Assembly (NCBI RefSeq): GCF_039652615.1
Contig: NZ_JBDJAC010000001.1
Location: 558,001-622,000 of the forward strand
Direction of reading: 5' to 3'
DNA from: Fulvimarina sp039652615
GTDB lineage: Bacteria > Pseudomonadota > Alphaproteobacteria > Rhizobiales > Rhizobiaceae
DNA: 64,000 bases
Each line of letters opens with the position of its first letter. The stretch's first letter is position 1. A model generated the notes under the pieces. That model was not told the DNA's origin. It saw only the letters and a program-made list of their open reading frames with translations, and did not search any database. This document shows positions 46,541 to 55,964 of this stretch, piece by piece. The position numbers were made by a program, and so were the translations under genes.

Positions 46541-47488
46541 TCACGGGTCTATCCGTTCGTAGGCGCGGATGTAGTCGATCAGAAGCCTAGCCGGAAACTC
46601 GGTCGTTTCGTCTGGATTGCCGCCCCAGTTGCCGCCAACCGCCAGATTGGCGATCATGTACGCTGGTCCGGGCAGGCTGACCTCTGCCCGCGCTATGCGC
46701 TCGCGATTGACGTAGAAGTCGACATAATCTTTCTGCCAATCGACGCCGTAGGTGTTGAATCCCGCGGTCGGATCGAGGCCGCCCGACTCCTTGCCCCACT
46801 CTATTCCCAGATCGTTGGTGTGGATTGAGTGATAGATCCGCTCAGGCTCGTGACCCAGCATCTCGAAGATGTCGATTTCGATCGCCAGCGCGTCGTCATG
46901 GGTCAGGCCGACGAGCCAGAACGCTGGCCAAAGTCCTTGACCGGCCGGCATACGGCAGCGAATCTCGAAATACCCGTAGGTCTGCGCGAACGACTCCTCG
47001 GTCGTCACGAGGCCAGAGATGTAGGGGAGGTCAATCCGCTCGCGCGCCGACTCGGGGGTCGGCTGTGCGATGATCTCCAGATTGCCGTCCCTAACCTCGA
47101 AGGGCGCCGCGACATCGCCAAGGTCCACCGCGTCGAGATAGGTACGGTCGACGTAGAGTTGCTGCTCCTCGTTTCCTGTAAGGGTTCTGAGGTTGCCCCA
47201 GCGCCGAAAGTGATTGATAAATTTCTCGTTCAGATCCTGTTCGTCGTTGAATTCTGCGGAAAAGCGAAGCGCGAAATGTTCGATGTCGAGTTGGCCCTGA
47301 CGCGGTGATGCCTCTGCCGTGCCAGCGATGAGGAGAGCCCACATGGCGAGGGTCAGCCGCGCAGACAGATTGCTCGGGGCGTAATTTTTGGGAATGGCGA
47401 AGGATTCGATCGACGCGAGCTTGCCGCGACAGGCTTTGACGACAGAGCCAGACAGGGCATTAAGGCCTCGGTAAGATCTGGACTGCAT
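46541..47488 (-). CDS. GH16 endo-beta-glycanase (ExoK-like)
   Basis: 315 residues from ATG 47488. The hydrophobic LTLAMWALLIAGTAEAS suggests a signal peptide about 55 residues in, so the true start is uncertain and may lie closer. The GH16 domain has QTYGYFEIRCRMPAGQGLWP and the catalytic EIDIFE (nucleophile and acid/base Glu), then VDWQKDYVDFYVNRERIAR. It resembles ExoK/ExsH-type enzymes that trim beta-linked exopolysaccharide outside the cell, in keeping with its place in the EPS cluster. Confidence 0.88.
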   Translation of the reverse strand: MQSRSYRGLNALSGSVVKACRGKLASIESFAIPKNYAPSNLSARLTLAMWALLIAGTAEASPRQGQLDIEHFALRFSAEFNDEQDLNEKFINHFRRWGNLRTLTGNEEQQLYVDRTYLDAVDLGDVAAPFEVRDGNLEIIAQPTPESARERIDLPYISGLVTTEESFAQTYGYFEIRCRMPAGQGLWPAFWLVGLTHDDALAIEIDIFEMLGHEPERIYHSIHTNDLGIEWGKESGGLDPTAGFNTYGVDWQKDYVDFYVNRERIARAEVSLPGPAYMIANLAVGGNWGGNPDETTEFPARLLIDYIRAYERIDP

Positions 47489-47630
47489 AACTTTTGTCGT
47501 GAACGCTGCGGCAAAGGACACGAAAATGACAGTGGATTCGGCAAAGTTACCGGCGCGAACCATCGCTGCTGGGCGCTTCGAGCCTGTCTTCAGATCCACG
47601 GCGAGGCGGAAGCGCGACAGGGGTGAGACG

Positions 47631-47714
47631 ATGTCGGGTCCGACGATCCGTATTCTCGCGATCGCTTTCTGCATCCTTTTCTGGATTGCCGTCGCCGTGT
47701 TGCTCCTGGGCTGA
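47631..47714 (+). CDS. Possible 27-aa single-pass membrane peptide
   Basis: Unrecognised. MSGPTIRILAIAFCILFWIA and a short Val/Leu run to TGA 47712 form a basic N-terminus and one membrane helix. AGGGGTGAG lies four bases before the ATG, a good ribosome binding site. It is on the plus strand in a 308-base gap between two minus-strand EPS genes. A longer frame to 47499 exists but lacks such a site. It may be real; the length makes chance possible. The rest of the gap shows nothing. Confidence 0.45.
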   Translation: MSGPTIRILAIAFCILFWIAVAVLLLG

Positions 47715-47796
47715 GACAAGTCTGGAGCGCGCCGCTCGAAAGCTTGTGCGCTTTTCGTCCTGCATCCAATGCCGCTCGCCCGGTCGTCGATCCAAC

Positions 47797-48525
47797 TCAT
47801 TTCGAGTAGTCGCCCTTTGCCAGAAGAACGATCGGAACGGTCTTGATGAGTATGATGAGATCGTTGCTCAGAGAAAGCTGTTTGACGTAGCTGGCGTCCA
47901 AATCCACCCGTGTCTCGTAGGTGAGGGTGTTGCGTCCGCTCACCTGCCACAGACCTGTTATTCCTGGCCGAACGGCCTGATAGGCGAAGAACCCTTCGCC
48001 ATAGAGGTCAACTTCCGCCTCCACGATCGGGCGCGGTCCGACGAGGCTCATCTCGCCTTTGATGACGTTGATCAGCTGCGGTAGCTCGTCGAGGTTGGAG
48101 CGACGAAGGATATTACCCACCCTGTGGATGCGGGGATCGTTCGAAAGCTTGCGCGTTGTCGCCCATTCTTCGGCGATCGCGGGCTGTTCTGCGAGAAGAC
48201 GGACAAGGATTGCGTCGGAGTCGCACCGCATGGTCCGGAATTTGAGACAGTCGAACGATTGTCCGCCCTTGCCGAGACGCTTGTGCCGGTAAAAAACCGG
48301 CCTACCATCGCTGATGAGGAGCGCGAGAGCGATCAGCAAGAAAACCGGCGCGAAAAAGACGATGGCGACAATCGCCACTGTGATGTCGATCGGTCTCTTC
48401 CACCAGTGCGCGGCCTTGCGGCGGTCGCCTTTGCGCCGATCACGGAACAGCCCTGGTTTGCGGCCGGTGCGCCGATCCTGAAATCTGCCGTTCAAAAACG
48501 GGGTCGGGTTGCTCAGGTCACTCAT
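47797..48525 (-). CDS. Undecaprenyl-phosphate sugar phosphotransferase (ExoY-like)
   Basis: Starts EPS repeat assembly by moving a sugar-1-phosphate to undecaprenyl phosphate at the inner membrane. 242 residues from ATG 48525. A cytosolic basic leader is followed by KRPIDITVAIVAIVFFAPVF (membrane helix/re-entrant segment), FDCLKFRTM, and DELPQLINVIKGEMSLVGPRP, the core of the bacterial sugar transferase family. The single hydrophobic segment marks the short ExoY/WcaJ-C form. It overlaps the GT4 stop by 8 bases. Confidence 0.93.
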   Translation of the reverse strand: MSDLSNPTPFLNGRFQDRRTGRKPGLFRDRRKGDRRKAAHWWKRPIDITVAIVAIVFFAPVFLLIALALLISDGRPVFYRHKRLGKGGQSFDCLKFRTMRCDSDAILVRLLAEQPAIAEEWATTRKLSNDPRIHRVGNILRRSNLDELPQLINVIKGEMSLVGPRPIVEAEVDLYGEGFFAYQAVRPGITGLWQVSGRNTLTYETRVDLDASYVKQLSLSNDLIILIKTVPIVLLAKGDYSK

Positions 48526-49699
48526 GGATGGCGGCCATTCGTGGCTCACGAGATGAAGTGGCGCGGACATCTCCGGAGCGCGCGTCGAACACCGCCTCGT
48601 CGCCTGCATGGTCCGGGAACAGGCGACGCTCAAGCGTCTGCCGTATCCGCCTTTCGAAGCTTGCCTCGTCGAAGCGCATCGCCCCGCGCCGTATCGCCGC
48701 TGGATCGAACGAAGGCTCTCGCTTTTCAAAACTCTCGACCGCGTTCGTCAGCGCTTCGACACTCTGCTCGTCGAAGAGAGTGCCGTATTCTGGAGAGGAA
48801 ACGGTTTCCAGAAGTCCACCCCGGGCATAGCCGATGACCGGTCGGCCGGCGGCCATTGCCTCGACTGGGACGATGCCGAAATCCTCTTCCCCCGGAAATA
48901 CGAGGGCGCGGCATCGCTGGAAATGGTCTTTGAGGACATGGTCTGGCTGACGGCCGAGAAAACTGACGCTAGGCCCTGCGATATTTCTGAGAAATTTCTC
49001 CTCGGGACCTCCGCCGATGACGACCAGCTTCTTGTTCATTGCCGTGAAGGCGCGGACCGCAAGATCGACCCGTTTGTAGGAAACGAGCTGACCGGCGACG
49101 AGGTAGAAGTCGGACTTGGCGGTGCCGGGTGTGAAATGATCCACCGCGACCGGTGGATAGATCACTTCGGCATTCCGGCGCCAGTAGCGCCGGATCCGGC
49201 GGGCGACATGATTGGAATTGGCAACGAAGTGGTCGACGCGCGCTGCGGAGTTGACGTCCCAGTTTCGGATCAGTGGGCCGGTCAGCGACATTCCGATACG
49301 GGCAAGTCGGCCAGCGCTTTCGTAATATTCGTGATAGTGATCCCACATATACCGCATCGGCGTGTGGCAGTAGCAGAGATGGAAGGCGTCCGGACGCGTC
49401 ACGACGCCCTTCGCCGGACCGGATTCGCTCGATATGACGAGATCATATGAGCGAAGATCGAACTGCTCGAGTGCGAACGGCATGAGCGGCAGAAGCTGCG
49501 TATAGCTCTTCGTCGCGCCGGGAATTTTCTGAAGAAACGACGTCGTCACCCTGTGTCTGCGAAGGGTCGGCGAAAGCTTGTCATGGTCGCAGACGAGGGT
49601 GAAAATGTCTGCATTCGGAAACATGCGTGCAAATGCTTCCAAAACCTTTTCGCCCCCGCGCATCTCGACCAGCCAATAATGAACGAGCGCAACACGCAT
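48518..49699 (-). CDS. Family 4 glycosyltransferase
   Basis: 393 residues from ATG 49699 (MRVALVHYWLVEMRGGEK); the upstream extension to 49792 lacks family character. GT-B fold: GGEKVLEAFARMFPNADIFT at the start, SNHVARRIRRYWRRNAEVIY as hinge, and FPGEEDFGIVPVEAMAAGRP with the E-x7-E motif at the nucleotide-sugar site. It is the first gene of the minus-strand EPS series, so the promoter should be in the AT-rich region upstream. Probably a mannosyl- or glucosyltransferase; specificity unknown. Confidence 0.88.
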   Translation of the reverse strand: MRVALVHYWLVEMRGGEKVLEAFARMFPNADIFTLVCDHDKLSPTLRRHRVTTSFLQKIPGATKSYTQLLPLMPFALEQFDLRSYDLVISSESGPAKGVVTRPDAFHLCYCHTPMRYMWDHYHEYYESAGRLARIGMSLTGPLIRNWDVNSAARVDHFVANSNHVARRIRRYWRRNAEVIYPPVAVDHFTPGTAKSDFYLVAGQLVSYKRVDLAVRAFTAMNKKLVVIGGGPEEKFLRNIAGPSVSFLGRQPDHVLKDHFQRCRALVFPGEEDFGIVPVEAMAAGRPVIGYARGGLLETVSSPEYGTLFDEQSVEALTNAVESFEKREPSFDPAAIRRGAMRFDEASFERRIRQTLERRLFPDHAGDEAVFDARSGDVRATSSREPRMAAIHE

Positions 49700-50503
49700 G
49701 GTCGAAAGTGGTGAACGAAGACCGTCCATGGACGCATATACCCTTAACACTTCCAGCGAGTCTGCAGTTCGATGCTGCACCGCGTTTAACATCTTGTAGA
49801 CGTTGCATGAAAGACATGGATGCAGTGCGTATATGAACCAAGAGTTTTATCAAATCAATGAGTCAAAGAAAAACTTTTATACTTGGATTTAATTAAAATT
49901 TTCATGAATTGAAATGTTGTAAGCTTAGTTGAAAACTTTTTGAAAGAATGAGGCTTTCAGTTTCAGCTCGCTGTCGTGGGCGAGGGGGTGACGCGTCGGC
50001 TTCCGGTTCGCAGCAGATATCCAGAGGTGTGATGTCCTGATCGGAAGGCAGTCTACCGCCCACGCCACGGCCGTCTCTGGTGCCGCCTCGCTCGGTTCGG
50101 ATCGGATAGGCCAAAGCGCCTGTTGATAGCAGTGCAGAGCGAGATTGGCCGAACATTTACGGCGCCGAACGCCGATACTCGATATTCAAAAATTCAAGAA
50201 GTTCCGCCATCCGATTCTTCAGACAGCCTCATTGTTATTCAGAACAGGAGCATTTCCGCCGGCTTAGGGCATCACCAAATTGCTACCATAACGGTTGATA
50301 GCTTTGTTGTCGTTCGGTCTTCACGTTCAGCTCAATCTGAGCCATGTTGGTCAAAGCCGCTGGCTCTTAAGGCGGCAACTCACAGAAAATAAAGAAATGG
50401 AGTGAATAAATTATCGCGGGCTTTTCCCGTCCCGCTCACAATTAAGCGTTCCTAGGTATGAAACGAAAAACGGGCGGGGCATCGATGAACAGGGGCTGCT
50501 ACA
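49700..50503. other. AT-rich intergenic region between EPS operon and HD-GYP regulator
   Basis: No supported gene in 800 bases. About 49830-49950 is unusually AT-rich and is followed by a small hairpin (TGAAAG/CTTTCA near 49942-49963). It should hold the divergent promoters of the EPS operon (minus) and the response regulator (plus). The short frames at 49902-50156 and 50123-50392 look like chance. Confidence 0.5.
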
Positions 50504-51556
50504 GTGCGTGTGTTAACTATCGACGATAGTCGATCCATCGCAATGGCCGTTGCGGGCAAGATCGAAGAGATTCCTGGCCTCGTCGCAGAAATCAGCCTGG
50601 ATCCGATGTGCGCGCTCCAAACATGTGCGGAAAAGCAGTTCGACTTGATCCTCATCGACTATATCATGCCGAAGATGGATGGCGTCGAAGTCGTCGAGGC
50701 CCTGCGATCCCTCGAAACCTACCGGCTTGTGCCGATGATCATGATCACATCGACCATCGATCCGGACCTCAAGCGCCGTGCCATCCAGGCTGGTGCCACC
50801 GATTTCCTCACCAAACCCTTCGACTGGATCGAGTTGCAGGCGCGCGTCCGCAATCTTCTTGCTCTCAGACAAGCTCAGATTGAGCTCATCGAGCGCGCCG
50901 ATGAGCTTTCCGCCGAGGTCGAGAAGGCAACGGCGTCACTTGTTGCGCGTGAGGAGGAGATCATATGGCGGCTGGCCCGCGCCGTCGAATACAGAGATGG
51001 AACCACCGGCGATCATGTTTCGCGCGTCGCCGAGATCTGTCGTCTCATGGCCGAGACCTTGGGCCTCGGGACCGAACGCGCACGCATCCTCTATCTCGCT
51101 GCGCCGCTTCATGACATCGGCAAGATCGGCACGCCCGATGCCATCCTTAAAAAGCCTGGACGGCTGAGTGCCGAGGAAATGTCGATCATGCGTCAGCATG
51201 TCGATATCGGAGCGGCGATCCTGGGCGATGCGTCCACCGAGGTAGTCCGCGTCGCGGCCGAGGTGGCCGAGACCCATCACGAAAAGTGGGACGGAAGCGG
51301 CTATCCCAGAGGCCTCTCCGGCAAGGATATACCAATTGAGGGCCGCATCGTCGCCCTTGCGGACGTTTTTGATGCACTATGCTCCGAGCGGCCCTACAAG
51401 GCCGCTTGGCCGGTTGAAAAGGCTTATGACGAGATACTCGCCTGCAGCGGCAGCCATTTCGACCCGGCTTGCGTTGAAGCCTTCGAAGCGGCTTGGCCAC
51501 GGATTCTCGCGCTGATGCCAGATAACCTGCCGAAGACGTTTGCCAAGGCCGTTTGA
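50504..51556 (+). CDS. HD-GYP domain response regulator (RpfG-like)
   Basis: 350 residues. The receiver domain (1-120) has acidic residues D7/D8, phospho-acceptor D52 in LILIDYIMP and K104 in FLTKPFDW. A helical linker leads to the HD-GYP domain (about 150-340) with HDIGK at 203-207, HH at 258-259 and DGSGYP at 263-268. All residues for c-di-GMP hydrolysis seem present. The start is GTG 50504 after AGGGG. No partner kinase is beside it. Its position next to the EPS operon suggests that c-di-GMP turnover affects polysaccharide output, by inference. Confidence 0.92.
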   Translation: MRVLTIDDSRSIAMAVAGKIEEIPGLVAEISLDPMCALQTCAEKQFDLILIDYIMPKMDGVEVVEALRSLETYRLVPMIMITSTIDPDLKRRAIQAGATDFLTKPFDWIELQARVRNLLALRQAQIELIERADELSAEVEKATASLVAREEEIIWRLARAVEYRDGTTGDHVSRVAEICRLMAETLGLGTERARILYLAAPLHDIGKIGTPDAILKKPGRLSAEEMSIMRQHVDIGAAILGDASTEVVRVAAEVAETHHEKWDGSGYPRGLSGKDIPIEGRIVALADVFDALCSERPYKAAWPVEKAYDEILACSGSHFDPACVEAFEAAWPRILALMPDNLPKTFAKAV

Positions 51557-51575
51557 CTGCCCGCGCTGTCCCAGC

Positions 51576-53045
51576 TCAGGTTCCGCAGAAGGTTCGGTAG
51601 GGTATCTCGCGAGCCGGCGGCAGAGCTGACAGTTCGGCAAAGTCTGTCCGGTCCTCATAAGGCTTGGCGAGAGCGTCGTTCATCCGCTCGAAGGGGGCTA
51701 AATCACCCGCGAGGGCTGAAGCGAGCGCCTCCTCGACGAAGTGGTTGCGCGGTATAATGGTCGGATTCATCCCGTCCATTAAAGCCCGCCGCTCGCCCGC
51801 GTCCATCGGCTCGGTCGCGAGGCGCTGACGCCAGTGAACCAGCCACTCATCAAGGCCGGACGGACCCTCGAACAACGCGCGCAAAGATCCATCCTCTCCC
51901 TCCGCGGCCTGACCAAGCCTGCGGAAGGTGAGAGTGAAATCAGCCCTCTTGTGCTTCATCAGGGCAAGAAGCTCGTTGATCAGCTCTGCATCCTCCGGTT
52001 GCGAGGTCTGCAGGCCGATCTTTGAGCGGAAGCCATTCAGATAGGCGTTTTCGAATGCCGCCGCGAAGCTCGAAAGGATCTCTTCCGCTATTTTGACGGC
52101 GTTGTTCTGGTCGGGATCGAAAAGCGGAAGAAGACACTCGGCGAGGCGCGCGAGATTCCAGCTCGCGATGCTCGGCTGGTTTCCGTATGCGTAGCGCCCC
52201 TGCCGATCGATTGAGGAAAAGACCGTGGCCGGGTCGTAGCTGTCCATGAAGGCGCAGGGTCCGTAATCGATCGTCTCGCCGGCAATCGACATGTTATCAG
52301 TATTCATCACGCCATGGATAAAGCCGACATGCATCCACCTCGCGACTAGGTTCGCCTGGCGCATGGCGACAGCCTCGAAAAAAGCGGGGTACGGATTGCT
52401 CGCTCCCGCAGCTTCCGGATAGTGGCGCTCTATGGCGTAATCGGCGAGCTGGCGTATGGCGGACTCGTCGCCTTGCGCTGCGAAAAACTGGAAGGTGCCC
52501 ACCCGCACATGGCTGGAGGCAACACGCGTCAGGATTGCCCCCGGTAACACGGCATCTCGGTAGACGGCGTCCCCGGTTGCGGTGGCCGCAAGTGCACGGG
52601 TCGTCGGAATGCCGAGCGCGGCCATCGCCTCGCTGACGAGATATTCGCGCAGGACCGGACCAAGGGCCGCTCGACCATCGCCGCTGCGGGAGAACGCGGT
52701 CGGCCCGCTGCCTTTCAGCTGGATGTCGCGGCGTCGCCCTAGTTTATCGATGATCTCGCCGATTAGGATCGCACGCCCATCGCCAAGCTGCGGAACGAAG
52801 TTTCCGAACTGATGGCCGGCATAGGCGGCCGCGATTGGATCGGCGCCGGAAGGCAGCCGATTGCCCGAGAGGATCTCGGCACCTTCTTCCGTATCGAGCG
52901 CATCCGCGCCGAGGCCAAGGTCGTCGCACAGCGTTCGATTGAGCTTGAGGAGGCGCGGTGCCGTCACCGGCGTCGGCAGGATCGGCTGGTGAAAGCTCTC
53001 TCCCAGCCGCGCATAGCTGTTGTCGAAGGAAAAATGTGCCGTCAT
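51576..53045 (-). CDS. selO: Protein adenylyltransferase SelO (YdiU)
   Basis: Pseudokinase-fold enzyme that transfers AMP to proteins. 489 residues from ATG 53045, which has AGGGTGG upstream; a GTG three codons earlier is also in frame. The N-terminus FSFDNSYARLGESFHQP and YAGHQFGNFVPQLGDGRAIL are family hallmarks; FIHGVMNTDNMSIAGETIDY holds the metal-binding Asn/Asp. The C-terminal Cys of the family appears in RTFCGT. Thought to act in redox stress in other bacteria. Confidence 0.94.
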   Translation of the reverse strand: MTAHFSFDNSYARLGESFHQPILPTPVTAPRLLKLNRTLCDDLGLGADALDTEEGAEILSGNRLPSGADPIAAAYAGHQFGNFVPQLGDGRAILIGEIIDKLGRRRDIQLKGSGPTAFSRSGDGRAALGPVLREYLVSEAMAALGIPTTRALAATATGDAVYRDAVLPGAILTRVASSHVRVGTFQFFAAQGDESAIRQLADYAIERHYPEAAGASNPYPAFFEAVAMRQANLVARWMHVGFIHGVMNTDNMSIAGETIDYGPCAFMDSYDPATVFSSIDRQGRYAYGNQPSIASWNLARLAECLLPLFDPDQNNAVKIAEEILSSFAAAFENAYLNGFRSKIGLQTSQPEDAELINELLALMKHKRADFTLTFRRLGQAAEGEDGSLRALFEGPSGLDEWLVHWRQRLATEPMDAGERRALMDGMNPTIIPRNHFVEEALASALAGDLAPFERMNDALAKPYEDRTDFAELSALPPAREIPYRTFCGT

Positions 53046-53184
53046 CCGTTCCACCCTGATCCTGAAGCGCGCTCGTTCGGTTGTCTGGAACGTGGCGTCG
53101 GTGACGCGCGATTTCGAGGGGCGAGCCTGCCGTCCTTGCGCTGGCTCCCCCAGATCGGGTCAATCGATCCGACGGCTGACAACG

Positions 53185-54927
53185 CTATCCACTCTGCTTC
53201 ATAGGCGCGTGGCTGGCCGACTCAGGTGTGTCGGTGGTCTCCCTCAGTGCGCGAACCAGATATTCGCGCATGTCCCACATGGGTTTTGGGGCAACGCTGT
53301 CATCCGGGATCATGCCTTTATTCAGACCGAGTGCGTCGAACCGCGACAGGATCTCCGGATCGTTGGCGATGACATGGAACGGCACGTCACGCGGTGCGCC
53401 GTCGCCCGTCAGAAGGCGTGCCGGCTGATGATCGCCGAGCACGATGAAGACCGCCCCATCGCCGAATTTCTCGATGAACGAGCCGATCGTTTCCAGAGAA
53501 TAGTCGATCGAACGGACGAAATGGTCCCGGATGCTTTCCGGCGTGGACCATACGACGGACGGCGGATCGCCGGCCGTCGCCTGATCGTTGAAGATCTCGC
53601 CATTGCCGACCTTGTCCCATGGCACGAGTTCGGCGATCGGCGTCCAGGGCGCATGGCTCGAGATGAGCGCGATCTCGGCCATTACCGGCTTATCTGCGGC
53701 GTCCGCGATCCGCCGAGCCGCCGTCAACGTGTACTGATCGGGCATCGTGACCCAATTGTAGGGAAGACCCTCGTAGCCAAGATCATTGGCGGCATAAACA
53801 GCATCATAGCCGTAATAGCCGCTTTCCGGCCAATCCATCGTGATCGCAGGCATCACCGCGATGGCATGCCAGCCATTGCCCTTAAATAGCGCATTCAGGC
53901 TCTTTCTCTCGCTTGCGATCATCAGATCGTAGCGGTTCTGGTCCGTCGTCGGCAGACCGGAAAGCAGCGCGCCATGGGCGAGCCAGCTCTGGCCACCGAC
54001 AGTCGGCGAGGTCAGCCAGCCGGAGCGCGCCTCGTGACCTGAAGAGGCGAGGGCGCTTTCGACCGATTGAAGGCGGGGCTCGATCACGGCCCGGTACTCG
54101 GGATCGGACAGAACCGTCCGGCCGTAGGATTCGACGAAAAGGACATAGACGTCTCGTCCTTTGAGCGCGGCGAACAGCGGTGTATCGGCGATGTCCTCAA
54201 TCGGGTCGTCTTCGAGCGAATTCTGAAATGCGATGAGGTCGGCGGATGCTTTGCGGATGAGTGCAATCCGCTCGCTTGCGAACCGCGTATTGTCCGCCGC
54301 GAAGAGCTTTCCGGTCTTGTCGTTCGATTGTCCGACGAACGTGAGCACCGCACCGAAGGCTGCGAGAGCAACGGCTGCTCCACCGACAGCGCGCGCGTGC
54401 GCTGATACGATCCTGGCGGCGCCCGCAAGACAGTAGGCAAGGAGCAGGATGATCCCCACCCAGACGGCGAGAGAGGCGACGATGGTGAGAAGCGCTTCCG
54501 CAAGGCCAACGGTGCCGGTGAGGAGGTTCCAGCCATCGCGCAGGATGATCATGTCGAGCAGCGGATTGAAGGGCCGTCCGAAAGCCGTGTAGGTGCCGAG
54601 ATCGGCGAGCTTCAGGAACAGAAGCGCGCCTGATGCTGCCACGATCGCCGTGAGAATTATCCGGAACAGCCAGCTGCGGGAAAGGAGAAGAAGACCGACG
54701 ACGGCGAGTAGTTCGAGGGGAAAGGCGATGTCTGCCGGTACAGGAAGCTCAGATGGCCGTCCGGGCATAAGAAGGATAGCCCCAAGTAGAAGACAGCCGA
54801 TGAGAAAGCGAACCCTGCCACGTCCGCCGCGTTCCCGTTTTCGTATTGCATCTGATGTGCCGTCGGCTCGCGTTTTCAAGTTGCTTTGTCCCCTTCCGGT
54901 CTTGTCCGCACTTGCCTTCATCGTCAT
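53185..54927 (-). CDS. Membrane sulfatase-superfamily protein (LTA-synthase/phosphoethanolamine-transferase-like)
   Basis: 580 residues. After a basic cytosolic leader, about five membrane helices (residues 40-210) precede a periplasmic alkaline-phosphatase-fold domain (about 255-570). VYVLFVESYGRTV starts it, SPTVGGQSWLAHGALLSG is where the nucleophile Ser/Thr is expected, and FIVLGDHQPARLL supplies the metal Asp/His pair. Relatives move phosphoglycerol or phosphoethanolamine onto glycans or lipids. Reaction and acceptor are not known here. It is divergent from the YbhN-like gene and may take part in the glycoconjugate pathway next door. Confidence 0.83.
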   Translation of the reverse strand: MTMKASADKTGRGQSNLKTRADGTSDAIRKRERGGRGRVRFLIGCLLLGAILLMPGRPSELPVPADIAFPLELLAVVGLLLLSRSWLFRIILTAIVAASGALLFLKLADLGTYTAFGRPFNPLLDMIILRDGWNLLTGTVGLAEALLTIVASLAVWVGIILLLAYCLAGAARIVSAHARAVGGAAVALAAFGAVLTFVGQSNDKTGKLFAADNTRFASERIALIRKASADLIAFQNSLEDDPIEDIADTPLFAALKGRDVYVLFVESYGRTVLSDPEYRAVIEPRLQSVESALASSGHEARSGWLTSPTVGGQSWLAHGALLSGLPTTDQNRYDLMIASERKSLNALFKGNGWHAIAVMPAITMDWPESGYYGYDAVYAANDLGYEGLPYNWVTMPDQYTLTAARRIADAADKPVMAEIALISSHAPWTPIAELVPWDKVGNGEIFNDQATAGDPPSVVWSTPESIRDHFVRSIDYSLETIGSFIEKFGDGAVFIVLGDHQPARLLTGDGAPRDVPFHVIANDPEILSRFDALGLNKGMIPDDSVAPKPMWDMREYLVRALRETTDTPESASHAPMKQSG

Positions 54928-55002
54928 TCATGGCGATCTCTCGGCGATCCGGCTGCCTGCTGCGAGAGTTTATGCCTTCAGGCGCCAATCCGACCGAAAA
55001 GT

Positions 55003-55953
55003 TTGTCCTTCTTGCTGCGACCATTCTTCCTGCTGCGTATTTTCGTGCCGCTCGCTCTGTTGGCGGGCCTTCTGTCGGTCGTCGATGTCCGTGCGGCGTT
55101 TAACCTTGTCATCGGTGCCTCACCGGTTCCGCTCATTGTCGCGCTGGCTCTGGTTCAGGTCCAGATCGTTCTTGCGGCTGTCCGATGGCGTCTGACTGCC
55201 CTGAGCATAGGTCAGCACCTTGGTCTGAAGCGGGCGATTTTCGAGTATTACGGAGCCTCGCTCCTCAACCTCGTGCTGCCTGGCGGCGTATCCGGGGACA
55301 TGGTGCGCATTGCCCGCAATCATCACGATGAACACGGCAAGGGAGATCTGGAACGCTCCGCCCACGCTGTGATCCTCGAGCGTGCGTCTGGTCAGCTCGC
55401 CTTCGCTTTGGTCGCCGCCCTTGGCTTGGCGATTTGGGCAATGACCGGCGGAGACGCGCCAGATGAGGCTGCGACGGGCGTCAAGACGATCGCGCTGATC
55501 ATAGCAGGGATCGTCGCTGTCTTGCTCGTCATCGCAACGGTCGCTCACGGCCGGGTCCGCAAGGCTCTTCAGCGTTTCGGAGCCGCGCTTCGTCTTGCCT
55601 TCCTGCGCCCGAAGCAGGCGGTTTACCAGCTGGTCCTGTCGTTTGCGCTCGTTACGGCTTATCTCGCCGTCTTCGGCCTCGCGAGCTATGCTATCGGCGC
55701 GCCGCTCGATCTATATCAGATCCTGCTCTTCGTCCCTCCCGTCCTTCTCACCATGCTCGTGCCGGTTTCCGTCGGCGGCTGGGGCGTCAGGGAAGCGGCC
55801 GCCGCCGCACTCTGGCCGCTTGCTGGGTACGCGCCGAGCGAGGGCGTTGCCGCGAGTATGCTCTACGGCCTCGTTTCGACGGCGGGCGCACTGCCTGGAC
55901 TGTTCGCTTTTGACTTTCCGAACCCGCTGCGGCGGGGCAGGCGCACGTCGTGA
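55003..55953 (+). CDS. YbhN/lysylphosphatidylglycerol-synthase-TM-like membrane protein
   Basis: About 316 residues, eight or so membrane helices. Family features: VRWRLTALSIGQHLGLKRAI, YYGASLLNLVLPGGVSGDMV and PVSVGGWGVREAAAA, the three conserved blocks of this UPF0104/AglD-like group. There is no LPG-synthase catalytic domain. Relatives are proposed flippases or transporters of lipid-linked products. The start is uncertain: TTG 55003 begins at the family-like N-terminus, while the open frame back to 54886 would overlap the sulfatase gene. It converges with the FkbM gene. Confidence 0.82.
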   Translation: MSFLLRPFFLLRIFVPLALLAGLLSVVDVRAAFNLVIGASPVPLIVALALVQVQIVLAAVRWRLTALSIGQHLGLKRAIFEYYGASLLNLVLPGGVSGDMVRIARNHHDEHGKGDLERSAHAVILERASGQLAFALVAALGLAIWAMTGGDAPDEAATGVKTIALIIAGIVAVLLVIATVAHGRVRKALQRFGAALRLAFLRPKQAVYQLVLSFALVTAYLAVFGLASYAIGAPLDLYQILLFVPPVLLTMLVPVSVGGWGVREAAAAALWPLAGYAPSEGVAASMLYGLVSTAGALPGLFAFDFPNPLRRGRRTS

Positions 55954-55964
55954 GGAAAGCGACG

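Noticed and set aside
50123..50392. 89-codon frame in the AT-rich intergenic region
   Set aside because: No ribosome binding site, no family, unusual composition.
54886..55002. N-terminal extension of the YbhN-like protein from 54886
   Set aside because: Would overlap the start of the divergent sulfatase gene and is Cys/Arg-rich, unlike the membrane family N-terminus.
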